This document shows, one piece after another, positions 63,107-64,000 of a stretch of 64,000 nt of DNA (positions are counted from its first letter, which is position 1; each line of letters opens with the position of its first letter). The DNA is taken from the NCBI GenBank assembly GCA_031263195.1, contig JAISGD010000022.1, positions 1 to 64,000 of the forward strand, read 5' to 3'. Source of the stretch: Campylobacteraceae bacterium (GTDB lineage Bacteria; Campylobacterota; Campylobacteria; Campylobacterales; Campylobacteraceae). The notes under the pieces are model-generated. The model was not told the DNA's origin and did no database searches. It saw only the letters and a list, made by a program, of their open reading frames with translations. The position numbers and the translations under genes are program-made.

Positions 63107-63358
63107 CATATTTTACAACTGTTGCGATTCACAGCAAAAAAATCGCGCAAATTACCAAGTATCAAAGCTTTTAAACAACTGATCACAGTAAATTTTAAAA
63201 ACTTGAGAAAGTGACAAAGTAACAGAAACGAGCAGAAACCTTAAACTATCAAACCGCAAAAAATATGCTACTAAAACCCTCACAAACAACGATTTTATCG
63301 CTATTTCATTTGACTAAGTTACAAAATACAAAAGTATCATAATTATTGCATTTCCACA
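63107..63358. other. Prophage left-end non-coding region
   Basis: No gene. Contains CCGCAAAAAATATGCTAC at 63254-63271 (two differences from the right-end repeat) and the terminal inverted copy GTATCATAATTATTGC (63334-63349), candidate transposase sites. The element ends with CCACA at 63354-63358. Confidence 0.6.
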
Positions 63359-63363
63359 CTTTG
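63359..63363. repeat. Target-site duplication CTTTG, right copy
   Basis: Identical to 22836-22840. The two copies flank the exact ends of the prophage. Confidence 0.9.
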
Positions 63364-64000
63364 ACGAATTTTTGTTCTCTAGATAAAACTTGCTTTTTGC
63401 TAACTTTTCCGTGTTCTTATCTATATGCTGCGTAACTATAGTTTTATTTGCAGCCGCTTTTATAGACAGAGTACTGTAATTAAACCCTTCCGCTATGGCT
63501 GCTTTATCGCAAGTATCATAAGGGAAAAATACTTTTCTGTACGCTTTATCTGTCAATTTATTGCCGTTTTTATCATAAAGCTTTTTTTTTTCGTCTGCAA
63601 AATTTGCTCTTCTATCGACTATTTTGCCTTCTTTAAGCGTTAGAAGTTCAGAATTAATAAAATCCCCGTTTCTGTTTTGCCAAAATCCAATCAAAACTTC
63701 ACCAAGCTTATAGTGATATATTTTATTAGTATTACTGTTATTAAAATGACATTTATATCGCTGTTCCTCTTTTAATCTTCTAATAGCGGATATTTCATTC
63801 TCTTCCGTTGTAGTATTAAGCATTTTGCAGTATTTGTTTTTCATTACTTGCATGTAGATAACTTGCTGGGTTGATTTTTTATAGTTATCAATGCATGCAT
63901 TGTTATTTTTGCAAATGTAGGCGATATATTGTTTATCTGCTATCCCGCTTCCCGATGAAGCGTAATTACTATGATAAATCTTATAAACGCCGTTTAATTG
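63359..64000 (-). pseudogene. WG-repeat protein gene, 5' part, cut by the prophage and running off the window
   Basis: Open for 214 codons from the window edge (64000) to the target duplication. Sequence includes FWQNRNGDFINSELLTLKEG and KKLYDKNGNKLTDKAY, WG-like strands matching the style of the 3' part. After …ENKNSSK it continues into prophage bases for 14 codons and stops at 63314. Removal of the prophage joins it in frame to 22835-22038. The start codon lies beyond the window. Confidence 0.85.

Larger units (their letters stand above)
22841..63358. mobile_element. Mu-like transposable prophage (40,518 bp)
   Basis: The element starts TGTAGAACCGC and ends in TTTCCACA. Its ends are inverted repeats: TGT(A/G)GAA then GCAA(A/T)AATTATGATAC, read inward from both sides. 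A 5-bp duplication CTTTG flanks it and it interrupts a host gene in frame. It encodes MuA- and MuB-type transposition proteins, Gam, a GemA-like protein, an S24 repressor and complete head, lysis and tail modules. The regulatory (Mu left) end is at 63358 and the fibre/right end at 22841. Structural genes look open; two DNA methyltransferase genes are damaged. Confidence 0.95.

Overview
The window looks like a chromosome segment of a Campylobacterota bacterium (order Campylobacterales). Evidence: AT-rich intergenic DNA, and the gene block small coiled-coil protein, NFACT protein, cdsA, dxr, which as I recall is the arrangement around Cj1346-Cj1349 of Campylobacter jejuni. The genus cannot be fixed from sequence alone.

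Host core (1-17.1 kb): acetyl-CoA synthetase (acs), tRNA-Pro(GGG), thiD, tRNA-Ser(GGA), the NFACT/cdsA/dxr block, nhaA, a complete DctPQM TRAP transporter, a dicarboxylate/amino-acid:cation symporter with a large extra periplasmic domain, and an O6-alkylguanine-DNA alkyltransferase. Host accessory island (17.4-22.8 kb): small unrecognised genes on the minus strand, two of them broken, an STM3941-like membrane protein, a duplicated intergenic block, a 32-nt remnant resembling the 3' end of tmRNA (ssrA), and the 3' half of a WG-repeat gene.

Positions 22841-63358 (40,518 bp) hold a complete Mu-like transposable prophage. It starts TG and ends CA, carries inverted terminal repeats, and is flanked by a 5-bp target duplication CTTTG (22836-22840 and 63359-63363). 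It splits the WG-repeat gene in frame: the 5' part lies at 63359-64000 and runs off the window. The regulatory end is on the right: S24 repressor (plus strand), an operator-covered early promoter (minus strand), a Ner-like protein, MuA, MuB, small early genes and Gam. The middle holds a RecA-like ATPase, a radical SAM protein, a frameshifted methyltransferase, GemA-like and zinc-ribbon proteins, then the MuF-like minor head protein and a gp10-like protein. Portal and terminase run on the plus strand, divergently from protease/scaffold, decoration and capsid genes, as in P2. Next come endolysin, Rz/Rz1 spanins, holin, tail tube, a G/GT chaperone pair with a -1 frameshift, tape measure, tail-tip proteins, a fibre with a duplicated module and its chaperone. 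No sheath gene was seen, so a long non-contractile tail is inferred. The left end carries a small control cassette and a decayed Dam-type methylase, in the place where Mu keeps com and mom.

Possible accessory cargo: a promoter/palindrome-controlled pair of small membrane proteins (46.5-47.0 kb), a lipoprotein beside the repressor (62.3 kb), a multi-hairpin element (53.4 kb), paired inverted triple iterons (51.45-51.54 kb), and three tandem genes sharing one small domain (54.6-55.3 kb). No CRISPR array and no rRNA were seen.
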